Shown here in pieces: positions 35,439 to 45,646 of a stretch of DNA of 64,000 nt. Within the stretch, counting starts at the first letter, position 1, and the number at the start of each line of letters is the position of its first letter. Below the pieces are notes generated by a model. That model saw nothing but the letters and a program-made list of their open reading frames with translations, was not told the origin of the DNA and made no database searches. The stretch comes from Microbacterium hominis NBRC 15708 (GTDB lineage: Bacteria > Actinomycetota > Actinomycetes > Actinomycetales > Microbacteriaceae), in assembly GCF_001592125.1 (NCBI RefSeq), contig NZ_BCWI01000009.1, forward strand, positions 1 to 64,000, read 5' to 3'. The translations under genes and the position numbers were made by a program.

Positions 35439-37048
35439 TTCTCCTGCCAGGAGTAGTAGGTCGTGTCATAACCGTACGTGCTGCCGTCGCCGATGAAGTA
35501 CGCGTTGAGATCGTCCTGCGTGGCGGGCGGCACCCGATCGATCTGGCTCTGCAGCGTCGAGTTGTAGGCGGAGGCGTTGTGGATGCCGCCGACGCCCTGA
35601 GCCGCCAGAGGCGACGGCGTGTTGATCGTCGTCCAGTTCGGCCGCTGCTGGGCGTATCCGCCGGTGCCGAGGGAGATCACCGAGTCGAGGCGCGGCACCG
35701 GGTCGCCGTCGTGCTGCACCGAGACCACGGTCGTCGAGGACGGGATGGGCATGCTGTCGATCGGTGCGCCGGCGACCACGACCGCATCCCAGTTGTAGTC
35801 GGAGTTGTAGGCCGCGAGGTGGCCCGCCATGATCCCGCCCTGGCTGAAGCCGACGAGCATCACCGGGTCGTCCGGCCCCACCCCGGCCTGCTGCATCGCC
35901 TGCAGGACCGCGCGCTCGTACTGCGAGCGCAGGGAGGGCGTGAGCATGAGGGCGAGGTTGCTGTCGAGGTCGTTGACCGCTCCCTGGTCGCCGTTGAACC
36001 GCGAGAGCCACTCCTGCGTGCTCGGCAGCGCGACACGCCACCGCACGACCCCGTCGCCGTCGACCACCTTCGTGACCTTGATGACGGTCTCGTCGGCGCT
36101 GTCGGCGGTGTAGTGGCCGAAGGAGTCGACGTAGCCGGCATCTTTGATGGCGTGCGCGAGATCGGTGGGCTCGCCCTGCGAATCGCGCTTCTCCCGCCGG
36201 GTGCGGTCGTACTCGCTCACCTGCGGGGTGGGCTTGAGGACGTCCGAGAGGATGCTCGAGAGGAGGAACCCCGCGAGCAGTCCGACCACCAGGGCCGCGA
36301 TGAGCGGACCGATCACGGGGATGAGCGAGAGCAGCGCATAGACCAGCGCGAGGATCAGGACGGTCCCCACCAGGGCGAGCACGGTCGAGACGAGCCGCTG
36401 GAGCTCGTCCCACAGATCCTGAAGGAAATCGCCGACCCACTTCGCCAGATCGGCGAAGAACGAGCCGAGACCCTCGAAGAAGTTGCCGACGCGATCGAGC
36501 CACCCCTCGTTGGTCGCGTCGATGGCGCTGTCGATCAGCGCCATCGCGCGCTGCGCCGCCTCCTCCATGTTGCGTCGCGCCTGTTCGTGGGCCTCGCGAG
36601 CCGCCGAGGCGGCGTCGTCGTACCGTCGGGCCGCGGCGCGCGCGTCGGCGAGCTGACGCTCCGCGGTCTCGATGTTCGCGGCGGGCGCGGCCGACTGCTC
36701 CAGGCTGCGCACGTGCCGGTCGAGCGCGGAGACCTGCGTGCCCGCGCTGCCGGCGTGCCGCTCGGCGTACGCCTCGCTCGCGTCGGCCTCGTCGGCTTTG
36801 CGGTGGGCGTCGCGAAGCGCCGCCGCATACTCGACCAGCGCGTGCGCCGTGCCCGCGTAACGGCCGTGGGCGGCGCTCAGGTCTCCGGCCACCTGGCCGC
36901 TGCGCTCGCGGATCGCGTCCAGCGAGCGGGCGGTGCTCGCATACGCGAGCGCCCGGAGGTCGTCGGCGGCGCGTTCGATGCGGCTGGCCGACGAGACGTA
37001 GGTCGCCGCGCGCTCGGCCAGCGCGTCGGGGTTGCCGGGAAGGGTCAT
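35435..37048 (-). CDS. LXG/WXG-like protein with membrane segments and C-terminal serine hydrolase domain
   Basis: 537 aa. Residues about 1-175 are all-helical and coiled, like ESX/LXG delivery modules. An amphipathic stretch (WLDRVGNFFEGLGSFF) is followed by one or two TM helices (about 215-268). The C-terminal half is an alpha/beta hydrolase of cutinase/PE-PPE type: nucleophile GFSQGG (Ser about 402), acid in HDGDPVPRLDS and His in GGIHNASAY. This looks like a membrane-anchored or type VII-exported esterase/lipase. ATG overlaps the stop of the WXG-like gene (ATGA). Confidence 0.75.
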   Translation of the reverse strand: MTLPGNPDALAERAATYVSSASRIERAADDLRALAYASTARSLDAIRERSGQVAGDLSAAHGRYAGTAHALVEYAAALRDAHRKADEADASEAYAERHAGSAGTQVSALDRHVRSLEQSAAPAANIETAERQLADARAAARRYDDAASAAREAHEQARRNMEEAAQRAMALIDSAIDATNEGWLDRVGNFFEGLGSFFADLAKWVGDFLQDLWDELQRLVSTVLALVGTVLILALVYALLSLIPVIGPLIAALVVGLLAGFLLSSILSDVLKPTPQVSEYDRTRREKRDSQGEPTDLAHAIKDAGYVDSFGHYTADSADETVIKVTKVVDGDGVVRWRVALPSTQEWLSRFNGDQGAVNDLDSNLALMLTPSLRSQYERAVLQAMQQAGVGPDDPVMLVGFSQGGIMAGHLAAYNSDYNWDAVVVAGAPIDSMPIPSSTTVVSVQHDGDPVPRLDSVISLGTGGYAQQRPNWTTINTPSPLAAQGVGGIHNASAYNSTLQSQIDRVPPATQDDLNAYFIGDGSTYGYDTTYYSWQEK

Positions 37049-37467
37049 CAGCGGTCTCCGTCCGTCGGGGGCGTCGGTGCCGGGCCCGGTGTCGGCGTCG
37101 GGACGGGGGCGGGCGCGGGCGCGGGCGTGGGGGTCGCGGAGGCCGCGTCGCGCACGTCGGCTGCGGCTGCGGCGTCGCCCGACCGGCTCTGCTGCACCGC
37201 GGCGGCCAGGTCGGTGTCGAGGTCCTCGAAGGTGTCGACGACCGCGCGCAGGTAGTCCGCGATGAACGTGAGGTTGTCCTCCAGCTTCCCGCGTGCGATG
37301 TCCCACTTGCCGCCGAAGTCGCGGACCTTGCCGGCCAGCCCGTCGTGACCCGTGTAGCCCGCCGTCTCGTCGGCGATGCGCTCGGCCGTCGAGAAGTCGG
37401 CCGCGATCCTCTCGGCGCGCGACGCGCTCGACAGGACCTCGCTCACATCGATCTTCAGATCGCTCAT
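37048..37467 (-). CDS. WXG100-like small helical protein with Pro/Ala tail
   Basis: 139 aa. The first about 90 residues are helical with WXG100-like size and a single Trp-turn (GKWDIARGKLEDNL), and the last about 35 are a low-complexity Ala/Pro/Thr tail. Good GGAGGGAGG ribosome site. First gene of the four-gene cassette. No EccC, EccB or mycosin gene is in the window, so secretion would rely on a type VII system elsewhere. Confidence 0.7.
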   Translation of the reverse strand: MSDLKIDVSEVLSSASRAERIAADFSTAERIADETAGYTGHDGLAGKVRDFGGKWDIARGKLEDNLTFIADYLRAVVDTFEDLDTDLAAAVQQSRSGDAAAAADVRDAASATPTPAPAPAPVPTPTPGPAPTPPTDGDR

Positions 37468-37486
37468 CCGTCCGCCTCCCTCCTGA

Positions 37487-38419
<933 letters not shown>

Positions 38420-38420
38420 C

Positions 38421-38454
38421 GCCCGGCTTCGCCGGGGCGGCATCCCGTCGCCCC
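38421..38454. terminator. Overlapping hairpins between convergent genes
   Basis: CCCGGC-TTC-GCCGGG overlaps an alternative stem GGGGCG / CGCCCC (38434-38439 with 38449-38454). Probably terminates both the AKR and PMT transcripts. Confidence 0.55.
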
Positions 38455-38474
38455 GGTGGAGCTCGCGCGCGGGG

Positions 38475-40079
38475 TCAGACCCAGCCCTGCATCCAGTTGT
38501 GCAGCCGGTAGAAGTCGTACGGCACCTGCATCGCCGACCAGAGCGGATACCAGAACGCGGACAGGACCACGGCGACGACGAGGAACACGATCACCACGCG
38601 CTGTCCGGCCGTGCGGCGCGCGGGTTCGGCATGGGCCGCACCCGCGATCTCGCGGAGCGCGAACGCGAGCGCCAGCAGCAGGAACGGCCAGATCGCGATC
38701 GTGTAGAACTGGAACACGGTCCGCTCGGGGTACAGCAGCCACGGCACCCACGTGGCCGCGATGCCCACGAGCACGACCGCGTGGCGCCAGTCGCGATCGA
38801 CCGCGAAACGGTAGACGAGGTAGAGGGCCGCGATCACCGAGGCGTACCACAGCAGCGGGTTCGGCATGCTGTAGAGGATCTGCAGACAGCCGTTGTCGCC
38901 GGTGCACCCGTTCTGCCCGTCGGCGCTGGAGAAGGCGTACATCGAGGTGGGCCGCCACAGGAACGGCCACGCCCAGGCGGCGCTGGAATAGCTGTGGGGA
39001 GATGTCATCCCGACCATCGATCCGTAGATCGTCTGGTGATAGGTCCACAGGCTCTGGATGGGCAGCGGCACCCAGGAGAACAGTCCCGTGGCGGGGCTGA
39101 TCTCGGCGGCGTTGCGGTCGTAACCGCCGTCGCTGAGCAGCCATCCGCTCCATGAGCCCAGGTAGACGACGGCCGCGGCGGGCACCAGCAGCACGAACGA
39201 GACGAGCCCCTGCCGCACGGCATCCATCGGCCAGAAGGTCACCCCGAGCCGGCGGCGTTCGAGGGCGTCGGTGACGACGAGGTAGATCCCGATCCCGGCG
39301 AGCACCCACACGCCCGACCATTTGACGGCCGTCGCCGCTCCCGCCGCGGCGCCGGCCGCGATGATCCACGGGCGGTTCCACAGCACGGCGCCCCACGCCG
39401 GCGGGGCGTCGTCGGACCGGAGCGCGACCGTCGCGGCGGCGAGGCGATCGAGATGGCGGCGGCGGTCGAGGAGCGCGAACCAGAAGGCGAGGAGCACGAA
39501 GAACGCGAGGAACACGTCGAGCAGGGCCACCCGGCTCATCACGATCCCCAGACCGTCGATCGCCAGCAGGAACGACGTCACGGTTGCGAACACGGTCGAG
39601 CCGGTGAGGGTCTTGGCGACCAGGAACAGCAGCAGCACCAACGCCGTGCCGAACAGAGCGGTCATGAACCGCCACCCGAACGAGCTGTCCGGGCCGAACA
39701 GCCACATCCCGATGCCGATGAGGTACTTGCCCAGCGGCGGGTGCACGACGAAGCTCGGATCCGTCGTGAAGATGCCGGTCTCGCCCGCCGCGAAGCGTGC
39801 GTCGGCGCCGTCCGGCCAGGTCGCGGCGTAGCCCAGGTTCCACTGACTCCACGCGTCTTTCACGTAGTACGTCTCGTCGAAGACGAGGGCGTGCGGATGC
39901 CCCAGGTTCCCGAAGCGCAGGATGCCGGCGAGCAGCGTGACCAGCAGCGGCGCCAGCCAGGCGTACAGCCGCTGGAGGCGGGGCTCGGCGGCGACGCGCT
40001 CGCGCCAGCGGTCGTAGGCGGACGTGCGCGCGGGCGGCAGCAGCGGCGGAAGCGACTCGGCGGTGGTCGACACGGCCAC
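38475..40079 (-). CDS. Polyprenol-phosphate-mannose:protein mannosyltransferase (GT39)
   Basis: 534 aa, about ten TM segments. The first extracytoplasmic loop LRFGNLGHPHALVFDETYYVKD has the Asp-Glu pair needed by GT39 enzymes. Family members O-mannosylate secreted proteins, using polyprenyl-phosphate mannose. The divergent pairing with rsmI is conserved in many actinobacteria. A GTG at 40079 starts the annotated frame, but the GTG at 40073 lies 7 nt after TAGGCT and may be the true leaderless start. Confidence 0.92.
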   Translation of the reverse strand: MAVSTTAESLPPLLPPARTSAYDRWRERVAAEPRLQRLYAWLAPLLVTLLAGILRFGNLGHPHALVFDETYYVKDAWSQWNLGYAATWPDGADARFAAGETGIFTTDPSFVVHPPLGKYLIGIGMWLFGPDSSFGWRFMTALFGTALVLLLFLVAKTLTGSTVFATVTSFLLAIDGLGIVMSRVALLDVFLAFFVLLAFWFALLDRRRHLDRLAAATVALRSDDAPPAWGAVLWNRPWIIAAGAAAGAATAVKWSGVWVLAGIGIYLVVTDALERRRLGVTFWPMDAVRQGLVSFVLLVPAAAVVYLGSWSGWLLSDGGYDRNAAEISPATGLFSWVPLPIQSLWTYHQTIYGSMVGMTSPHSYSSAAWAWPFLWRPTSMYAFSSADGQNGCTGDNGCLQILYSMPNPLLWYASVIAALYLVYRFAVDRDWRHAVVLVGIAATWVPWLLYPERTVFQFYTIAIWPFLLLALAFALREIAGAAHAEPARRTAGQRVVIVFLVVAVVLSAFWYPLWSAMQVPYDFYRLHNWMQGWV

Positions 40080-40080
40080 A

Positions 40081-40090
40081 AGCCTAAGCT
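40081..40090. promoter_or_regulatory. Overlapping bidirectional leaderless promoters (PMT/rsmI)
   Basis: AGCCTAAGCT contains plus-strand TAAGCT (40085-40090; GTG of rsmI 6 nt on) and minus-strand TAGGCT (40081-40086; GTG of PMT at 40073, 7 nt on). The two -10 boxes share two base pairs. Confidence 0.65.
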
Positions 40091-40096
40091 GAAGCG

Positions 40097-40912
40097 GTGA
40101 TCATCCTCGGCGCGACTCCCATCGGCAACCTGGGCGACGCCTCGCCGCGGCTGGTCGCGGCCCTGGAGCAGGCGACGGTGATCGCGGCGGAGGACACCCG
40201 CACGACGGTGCGGCTGCTGCAGGCGCTCGGCATCGCCAATCGGCCCCGCCTCGTGGCGCTCCACGACCACAACGAGAAGCAGCGCGCGGCCGAGCTCGTC
40301 GCCCGTGCCCGCGACGAGGACCTGCTCGTCCTCAGCGACGCCGGCATGCCCACCGTCAGCGACCCCGGATTCGGCCTGGTCGCGGAGGCGGTCGCGCAAG
40401 GCGTGACCGTGACCGCACTGCCCGGTCCGAGCGCGGTGGTGACCGCGCTCGCCGTGGCAGGGCTGCCGACCGACCGGTTCACCTTCGAGGGTTTCCTTCC
40501 GCGCAAGGCGGGGGAGCGGGCGCGTGCACTGGGTCTGCTCGCCGCGGAGCCGCGCACGATGGTCTTCTTCGAGGCGCCCTCACGGGTCGCGGAGACGCTG
40601 GACGCCATGGCCGCCGCGTTCGGCGCCGACCGCCCCGCGGCGCTGTGCCGTGAGCTCACGAAGCTCCACGAGGAGGTCGTGCGCGACGGCGTCGGGGCTC
40701 TGGCGGCGTGGGCGTCCAGCGGCGTCCGCGGCGAGATCGTCCTCGTGGTGGGCGGTGCGCCCGCCCGGGAAGTGTCCGCCGCGGACGCCGTCGCACACGT
40801 GCAGGCGCTCGTGGCCGACGGTGTGCGGCTGAAGGATGCGGCGGCCGAGGTCGCGGCCGCGACGGGGCTGTCGAGCCGCGACCTCTACCAGGCGGTGCTC
40901 GCCGCCCGATGA
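40097..40912 (+). CDS. rsmI: 16S rRNA 2'-O-ribose C1402 methyltransferase RsmI
   Basis: 271 aa, tetrapyrrole-methylase fold. The start LGATPIGNLGDASPRL, then AAEDTRTTVRLLQ, VLSDAGMPTVSDPG and ALPGPSAVVTAL are all RsmI signatures. It methylates the ribose of C1402 in the decoding centre. Leaderless GTG start; only 17 bp separate it from the divergent PMT start. Convergent with the glycosidase gene 13 bp beyond its stop. Confidence 0.96.
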   Translation: MIILGATPIGNLGDASPRLVAALEQATVIAAEDTRTTVRLLQALGIANRPRLVALHDHNEKQRAAELVARARDEDLLVLSDAGMPTVSDPGFGLVAEAVAQGVTVTALPGPSAVVTALAVAGLPTDRFTFEGFLPRKAGERARALGLLAAEPRTMVFFEAPSRVAETLDAMAAAFGADRPAALCRELTKLHEEVVRDGVGALAAWASSGVRGEIVLVVGGAPAREVSAADAVAHVQALVADGVRLKDAAAEVAAATGLSSRDLYQAVLAAR

Positions 40913-40925
40913 CCGGGGAACCCGG

Positions 40926-42875
40926 TCAGAGCTCCGGTCCGCCGAGCTGGGCGAACGCCTCCGGCGTCGATTCGGCGGACGTCGCGCGGGCGGCGGGAGC
41001 GTCGACGCCGGGAAGCGCCCACGCGGCGAACGACGCGCCCGTGCCGCGCAGCCGCACCGCGCCGCTCGGGTCGGCGTCGAGGCGGACCGCGCCGTACAGC
41101 GGCCGTGCCGCGTCGACGCCGATGAGCGCGCCGCTGGGCAGGATCACGTCGAGGTCGGTGGAGGCGGCGACCACGAGCACCGCCTCTTCGGCGCTCTCGC
41201 GCACGAAGGCGACGGAGCCGGCGTCGGCGTGCAGCCAGCGCAGGCCGCCGGTCGAGAGTGCGCGGTGGCCTCGGCGCAGCCCGATGAGCTCGCGGTAGAG
41301 CGCGATGCGGGCGGCGATCGCGGGCTCGTCGGCCCGGTCCCAGGGGATCGGCGTCCGGCTCATCTCGCCGTCGACCGCCTCGAGGCCGAACTCGTCGCCC
41401 GCGTAGACGACCGGGATGCCGGGGAGGGTCATCGACAGCCCCACCGCCGGCACGATCGACTCCTCCGTCGCGTACGTCGCGAAACGGGCCGTGTCGTGGG
41501 TGTCGAGCGCGTTCATGGTGCCCAGCTGCACGCGCCACGGGATCTGGCTCGTGAAGCGCTGCAGCTGTCGGACGAACTGCTCCGCGGTGTAGCTCGGCAT
41601 CCCCGTCGGCAGACCGAAGAACCACATCTCGTCGGTGACGCGCCCGTCGAACCCGCGGTGCGGGAGGGAGCGCGGTTCGGCCAGCCAGGCCCAGACGCCC
41701 CGCGTGAACGCCGGATACGTCATCCCGCCGTGCCAGGCGTCGCCCTGCAGGTCGCTGGCCGCGTCGTTGGTGGACTCCGCGAGCAGCAGGGTGTCGTGCG
41801 CGACCTCGACCATGGTGCGTCGCAGTGTCTGGCGCACCTGCGCGTTGCGGTCCTCGGCGCCGAGACGGCCCGTCATGTTGGCGACGTCGATGCGCCACCC
41901 GTCGATGCCGTAGGGGGCCGTCAGCCAGCGCGCGACGACCGACTCGGGGCCCTCGATGAAGCGGCGGCGCAGCTCCGCCGAGCTCCAGTCGAACTTGGGC
42001 AGCGTCGCGGCATCCAGCCAGGTCTCGTAGACGGTGTGGGCCTCGTCGCGGAAGTAGTAGAACGCGGCTTCGGGGGCCTCGGGAGACCCGTAGGCGGCGC
42101 GGAACCACTCGTGCGCCGCTCCGGAGTGGTTGGTCGTCAGGTCGCCGATCACGCGGATGCCGCGGCCGTGCGCGGCCGTGATGAGCCGGCGATACGCGTC
42201 GTCGCCTCCGAGCAGTGGATCGACGAGGTCGAAACGGGATGCGTCGTAGCGGTGGTTGGACTCGGCCGGGAAGACGGGGGTGTGGTAGAGCGCCGTGACG
42301 CCGAGGTCGACGAGGTGGTCGAGCTTCTCCGCGGCACCGTCCAGGTCGCCGCCGTAGAGCTGGCGGCTGCGACCGGGGTGGGTCGGATCCAGCGGTTCGT
42401 CCCACGCCGCCGGCAGCGCCCACGGCGGGGCGGGGCGATCGTCCGCCGCGGCGGAGCGCGCGAAGCGGTCCGGGAAGATCTGGTACAGCACGGTGTCGGT
42501 CATCCAGGTGGGCGGCGGGTTCCCGGCGACGAGGGCGAAGTCCTGCGCATCGAGGGCGTCGATGTCGGACAGTCCCGCCTGGCTGAGCACCTCGACCCGG
42601 CCGTCCGCCCCGACGAGGTGGAAGCGGTAGCCGTGGCGGGGGTTGGCGACCACGATGCGCGCCGACCACCACTCCCATCCCTCGGCGGTCCCGTCGTGCA
42701 CGGCCTCGACCCAGGCCGGCTCGTGGTCCGGGTTGCTGCGCACGACGACGCGGACGACCGGTCCGTAGTGCGCGGGGACGCGCAGGCGGACGGTGACCTC
42801 GTCGCCCAGCGCGGGGTCGGCGTGCGAGACGTGCAACGGCGAGCCGTCGTGGTGCGGGCGTGCGGGATCGATCAT
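40926..42875 (-). CDS. GH13 alpha-glucosidase/cyclomaltodextrinase-type glycosidase
   Basis: 649 aa. An N-terminal beta-sandwich (about 1-115) of the neopullulanase/maltogenic amylase type precedes the barrel. GH13 motifs: GDLTTNHSG (region I), YGIDGWRIDVANM (nucleophile Asp, region II), TLLLAESTND (acid/base Glu, region III) and MNALDTHDTARF (region IV). No signal peptide, so it is cytoplasmic and suited to degrading maltodextrins imported by the MalEFG system upstream. GGAGG site 6 nt before the ATG. Confidence 0.92.
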   Translation of the reverse strand: MIDPARPHHDGSPLHVSHADPALGDEVTVRLRVPAHYGPVVRVVVRSNPDHEPAWVEAVHDGTAEGWEWWSARIVVANPRHGYRFHLVGADGRVEVLSQAGLSDIDALDAQDFALVAGNPPPTWMTDTVLYQIFPDRFARSAAADDRPAPPWALPAAWDEPLDPTHPGRSRQLYGGDLDGAAEKLDHLVDLGVTALYHTPVFPAESNHRYDASRFDLVDPLLGGDDAYRRLITAAHGRGIRVIGDLTTNHSGAAHEWFRAAYGSPEAPEAAFYYFRDEAHTVYETWLDAATLPKFDWSSAELRRRFIEGPESVVARWLTAPYGIDGWRIDVANMTGRLGAEDRNAQVRQTLRRTMVEVAHDTLLLAESTNDAASDLQGDAWHGGMTYPAFTRGVWAWLAEPRSLPHRGFDGRVTDEMWFFGLPTGMPSYTAEQFVRQLQRFTSQIPWRVQLGTMNALDTHDTARFATYATEESIVPAVGLSMTLPGIPVVYAGDEFGLEAVDGEMSRTPIPWDRADEPAIAARIALYRELIGLRRGHRALSTGGLRWLHADAGSVAFVRESAEEAVLVVAASTDLDVILPSGALIGVDAARPLYGAVRLDADPSGAVRLRGTGASFAAWALPGVDAPAARATSAESTPEAFAQLGGPEL

Positions 42876-42989
42876 GAGAACCTCCGGAAGGATGCCGACG
42901 CGCACGTCGGCGATGGATGCGACGTGGTTGCACGGAGGTCCGTGACAGAGCCCTCTGATTGTGTTCTGGTGGCGTGTGGTCTGGTGGCG

Positions 42990-43003
42990 CCGCCGAGCGG
43001 CGG
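42990..43003 (-). terminator. Hairpin between the MalG-type gene and the glycosidase gene
   Basis: CCGCC-GAGC-GGCGG overlapping the end of the permease operon, in a 132-bp gap before the glycosidase gene. It may attenuate read-through and lower glycosidase expression relative to the transporter. Confidence 0.4.
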
Positions 43004-43007
43004 AGCC

Positions 43008-43940
43008 CTACTTCACCGAGCCGGCCGTGAGTCCGCCGACGATGAAGCGCTGCAGCGACAGGAAGAGCGCCATCGGCAGGATGGCGGCGAGCACGGCCCC
43101 GGCGGCGAAGACGCTCCAGTTGCGCGCGGTCTCCTGCGACACGAATTGATACAGCCCCACGGCCAGCGTCTGCTTGTCGGGATCGACGAGGATGACCGAG
43201 GCGATCAGGAAGTCGTTCATCGTGCCGATGAACGAGAGCAGCCCGATCACGGCGAGCACCGGCGCCACCAGGCGCAGGATGATCGTGAAGAAGATGCGGG
43301 CGTGCCCCGCCCCGTCGATCTTCGCGGCCTCGTCGATCGAGGCCGGGACGGTGTTGAAGAACCCGTACATCAGGAACGTGTTCACCCCGAGCGCCCCGCC
43401 CAGGTAGACCATGATCAGTCCGATCTGGGAGTTGAGTCCCAGTGCCGGGAAGATGTCGCCGATCGCGCTCATCAGCAGGAAGATCGCGACGACGGCGAGC
43501 AGCTGCGGGAACATCTGCACCAGCAGCAGCGTGAGCAGTCCGAACCGGCGCCCCGAGAACCGCAGGCGCGAGAACGCATAGGCGGCGAGCGCGCACAGCA
43601 CGACCGTGAAGAACGAGGTCGTGAGCCCGATGAACACGGAGTTCACGAACCAGTTGCCGTAGGGCCGCAGCGGATCCTGGAAGAGGGCGATGTAGCTGCC
43701 GATGTCGACCTTGGCGAACAGGCTGTTGGCCGTCAGCAGCGTTCCGCCGGGGTTCAGCGACGCCGACAGCACGTAGACGAGCGGGAACGCCGCGAACACG
43801 AGCATGACGATGCCGACGAGGTGGCGCCAGCCGGTCTCGCGGAACCAGCGGCCGAAGGGGCGCCGCGGGTGCGTCGCGGCCGTCGCGGCCGGTGCCGCGG
43901 GTGCCGCGGCGGTGCGGGGGAGGGTGTCCGGGACGGTCAT
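43008..43940 (-). CDS. malG: Maltose/maltodextrin ABC permease, MalG type
   Basis: 310 aa, six TM segments. The EAA loop (IDEAAKIDGAGHARIFFTIILRL) contacts the ATPase, as in all binding-protein-dependent permeases. Sequence and operon order match MalG. It begins 1 bp after the malF stop. No ATPase gene is in the operon; such systems in actinobacteria commonly use a shared MsiK-type ATPase encoded elsewhere. Confidence 0.9.
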   Translation of the reverse strand: MTVPDTLPRTAAAPAAPAATAATHPRRPFGRWFRETGWRHLVGIVMLVFAAFPLVYVLSASLNPGGTLLTANSLFAKVDIGSYIALFQDPLRPYGNWFVNSVFIGLTTSFFTVVLCALAAYAFSRLRFSGRRFGLLTLLLVQMFPQLLAVVAIFLLMSAIGDIFPALGLNSQIGLIMVYLGGALGVNTFLMYGFFNTVPASIDEAAKIDGAGHARIFFTIILRLVAPVLAVIGLLSFIGTMNDFLIASVILVDPDKQTLAVGLYQFVSQETARNWSVFAAGAVLAAILPMALFLSLQRFIVGGLTAGSVK

Positions 43941-43941
43941 G

Positions 43942-45573
43942 TCAGTTCAGCTCCTCGAGAACCTTGGTCTGGCGGAAGCTGAGGTAGGAGATGACCGCCA
44001 CCAGCACGAAGATGATGATCGAGAACGCGCTGGCCAGTCCGTAGTCGCGCTCCGCGCCGACGAAGGCCACCTTGTAGACCATCGAGATGAGGATGTCGCT
44101 CGCGCCCACGTTGATGGAGGCGTCCGCGAACCGCGGCCCGCCGCCGGTCAGCATGTAGATCAGGTTGAAGTTGTTGAAATTGAAGGCGAACGACGAGATC
44201 AACAGCGGCGCGACCGACACCAGCAGCAGCGGGAACTTGATGTGGCGGAAGATCTGCCACACACCCGCGCCGTCGACGCGGCCGGCCTCCTGGATGTCGT
44301 CGGGGATGGCCTGGATCGCCCCCGTGGTGACGAGGAACATGTAGGGGAAGCCGAGCCAGAGGTTCACGACCAGGATGGAGATCTTGGACAGCAGAGGGTC
44401 CTGCAGCCACGGGATCGACGCCCCGCCCAGGAGCGTCTGGTTGATGAAGCCGAAGTCCTGGTTGAACATGCCCTGCCAGACCAGGGCGGACAGGAAGGCG
44501 GGGAAGGCGTAGGGCAGGATCATGATGACCCGGTAGTACTTCTTGCTCTTCATCCGCGGATCGTTGAACACGATCGCCAGGAACAGGCCGAGGGCGAACG
44601 TGGTCGCCACCGACAGGATCGCGAACACGAACGTCCAGACGAGCACCGCGAGGAACGGGCCCCGGATGGACTCGGTCGTGAACGCCCGTACGAAGTTGTC
44701 GCCGCCGACCCAGACCTGCCAGCCGGTGGCGAGGGTCTGTCCGTCGGCGGACGCGAACGAGCCGTTGCCGTTGTCGGTGTAGACGACACCGGTGTCGGTG
44801 TTCGTCATCGTGTCGGCATCCGCGTCCCACACGAGCGTCGAGACGTACTGGTAGGCCGTCGAGCCGTCGCGGGTCTGCAGCGTGCCGTCGTTCGGATCGT
44901 CCGAGAAGGGCACGGCCATCGCGGACACGGCCTGCTGGTCGGCGACGAGACGGGCGAAGTCCAGCGTCGTGTAGCCGGGGAGCGAGACGGCGCGGTCGCC
45001 CGAGAACTCGGCATCCGGCGCCGCGGCGAGAGGCCGGTCGGCGCCGCCGATCTCGGCCTGTCCGTCCGGCGTGGTGACCAGGAAGAAGAGGGCGCCGTCC
45101 TTCTCGAGCACCGACACGGGGTAGGCGGCGGAGTCCTCGACGCGCTGCTGGTTCTGGATGAGGAGCGCGTTGACCGCATCGTCCTTGCTGGACACGTGGC
45201 CCGAGCCGTAGTTGGTGAAGGCGATGTAGATGCAGTACAGGACGACGAAGATCTGGAAGACGAAGAGGAAGACGAGCCCGGGGGTCAGGTACTTCGCGGG
45301 AAGCAGGCCCGGCTTCAGGTACACGACGTTGATCGCGAGGATGCCGAGGGCGACGACGGCGGCGACGAGGAGGCTGTCCTTGGTCAGCAGCACCAGGATC
45401 GCGTAGACCGCCATCGCGTCGATGATGCCGAGGCAGACGATCTTGACCAGCCACACCTTCCAGCCGGCGCCGGCGGCTTCCGCCCAGGCCTCGGCGCGTC
45501 TGCGGCGCCGAGCGGCGGCGCGGTCTTCGGGCGCACGCGTCGGGGGCGGCGCGGCGATGGTGGGGCCAGTCAT
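43942..45573 (-). CDS. malF: Maltose/maltodextrin ABC permease, MalF type
   Basis: 543 aa. After an Arg-rich cytoplasmic N-terminus come three TM helices, a large extracytoplasmic domain (about residues 130-310, like the P2 loop of MalF) and the core six-TM permease with EAA loop (QEAGRVDGAGVWQIFRHIKFPL). The P2-like domain distinguishes MalF from most sugar permeases and supports the maltose assignment. ATG chosen at MTGPTIAAPP; longer frame is intergenic. Confidence 0.9.
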   Translation of the reverse strand: MTGPTIAAPPPTRAPEDRAAARRRRRAEAWAEAAGAGWKVWLVKIVCLGIIDAMAVYAILVLLTKDSLLVAAVVALGILAINVVYLKPGLLPAKYLTPGLVFLFVFQIFVVLYCIYIAFTNYGSGHVSSKDDAVNALLIQNQQRVEDSAAYPVSVLEKDGALFFLVTTPDGQAEIGGADRPLAAAPDAEFSGDRAVSLPGYTTLDFARLVADQQAVSAMAVPFSDDPNDGTLQTRDGSTAYQYVSTLVWDADADTMTNTDTGVVYTDNGNGSFASADGQTLATGWQVWVGGDNFVRAFTTESIRGPFLAVLVWTFVFAILSVATTFALGLFLAIVFNDPRMKSKKYYRVIMILPYAFPAFLSALVWQGMFNQDFGFINQTLLGGASIPWLQDPLLSKISILVVNLWLGFPYMFLVTTGAIQAIPDDIQEAGRVDGAGVWQIFRHIKFPLLLVSVAPLLISSFAFNFNNFNLIYMLTGGGPRFADASINVGASDILISMVYKVAFVGAERDYGLASAFSIIIFVLVAVISYLSFRQTKVLEELN

Positions 45574-45646
45574 CTTCGACTCCTGTCGGAAAGGGTGGGG
45601 GAGCGGTCGAGGAGGGGCGGCGGTGCGGCCGCCCCTCCTCGCGGGA

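Noticed and set aside
42836..42960. Extra LacI-type operator upstream of the glycosidase gene
   Set aside because: Only one weak half-site (CCGTGACAGA-like) resembles the malE/lacI palindromes; not enough to call.
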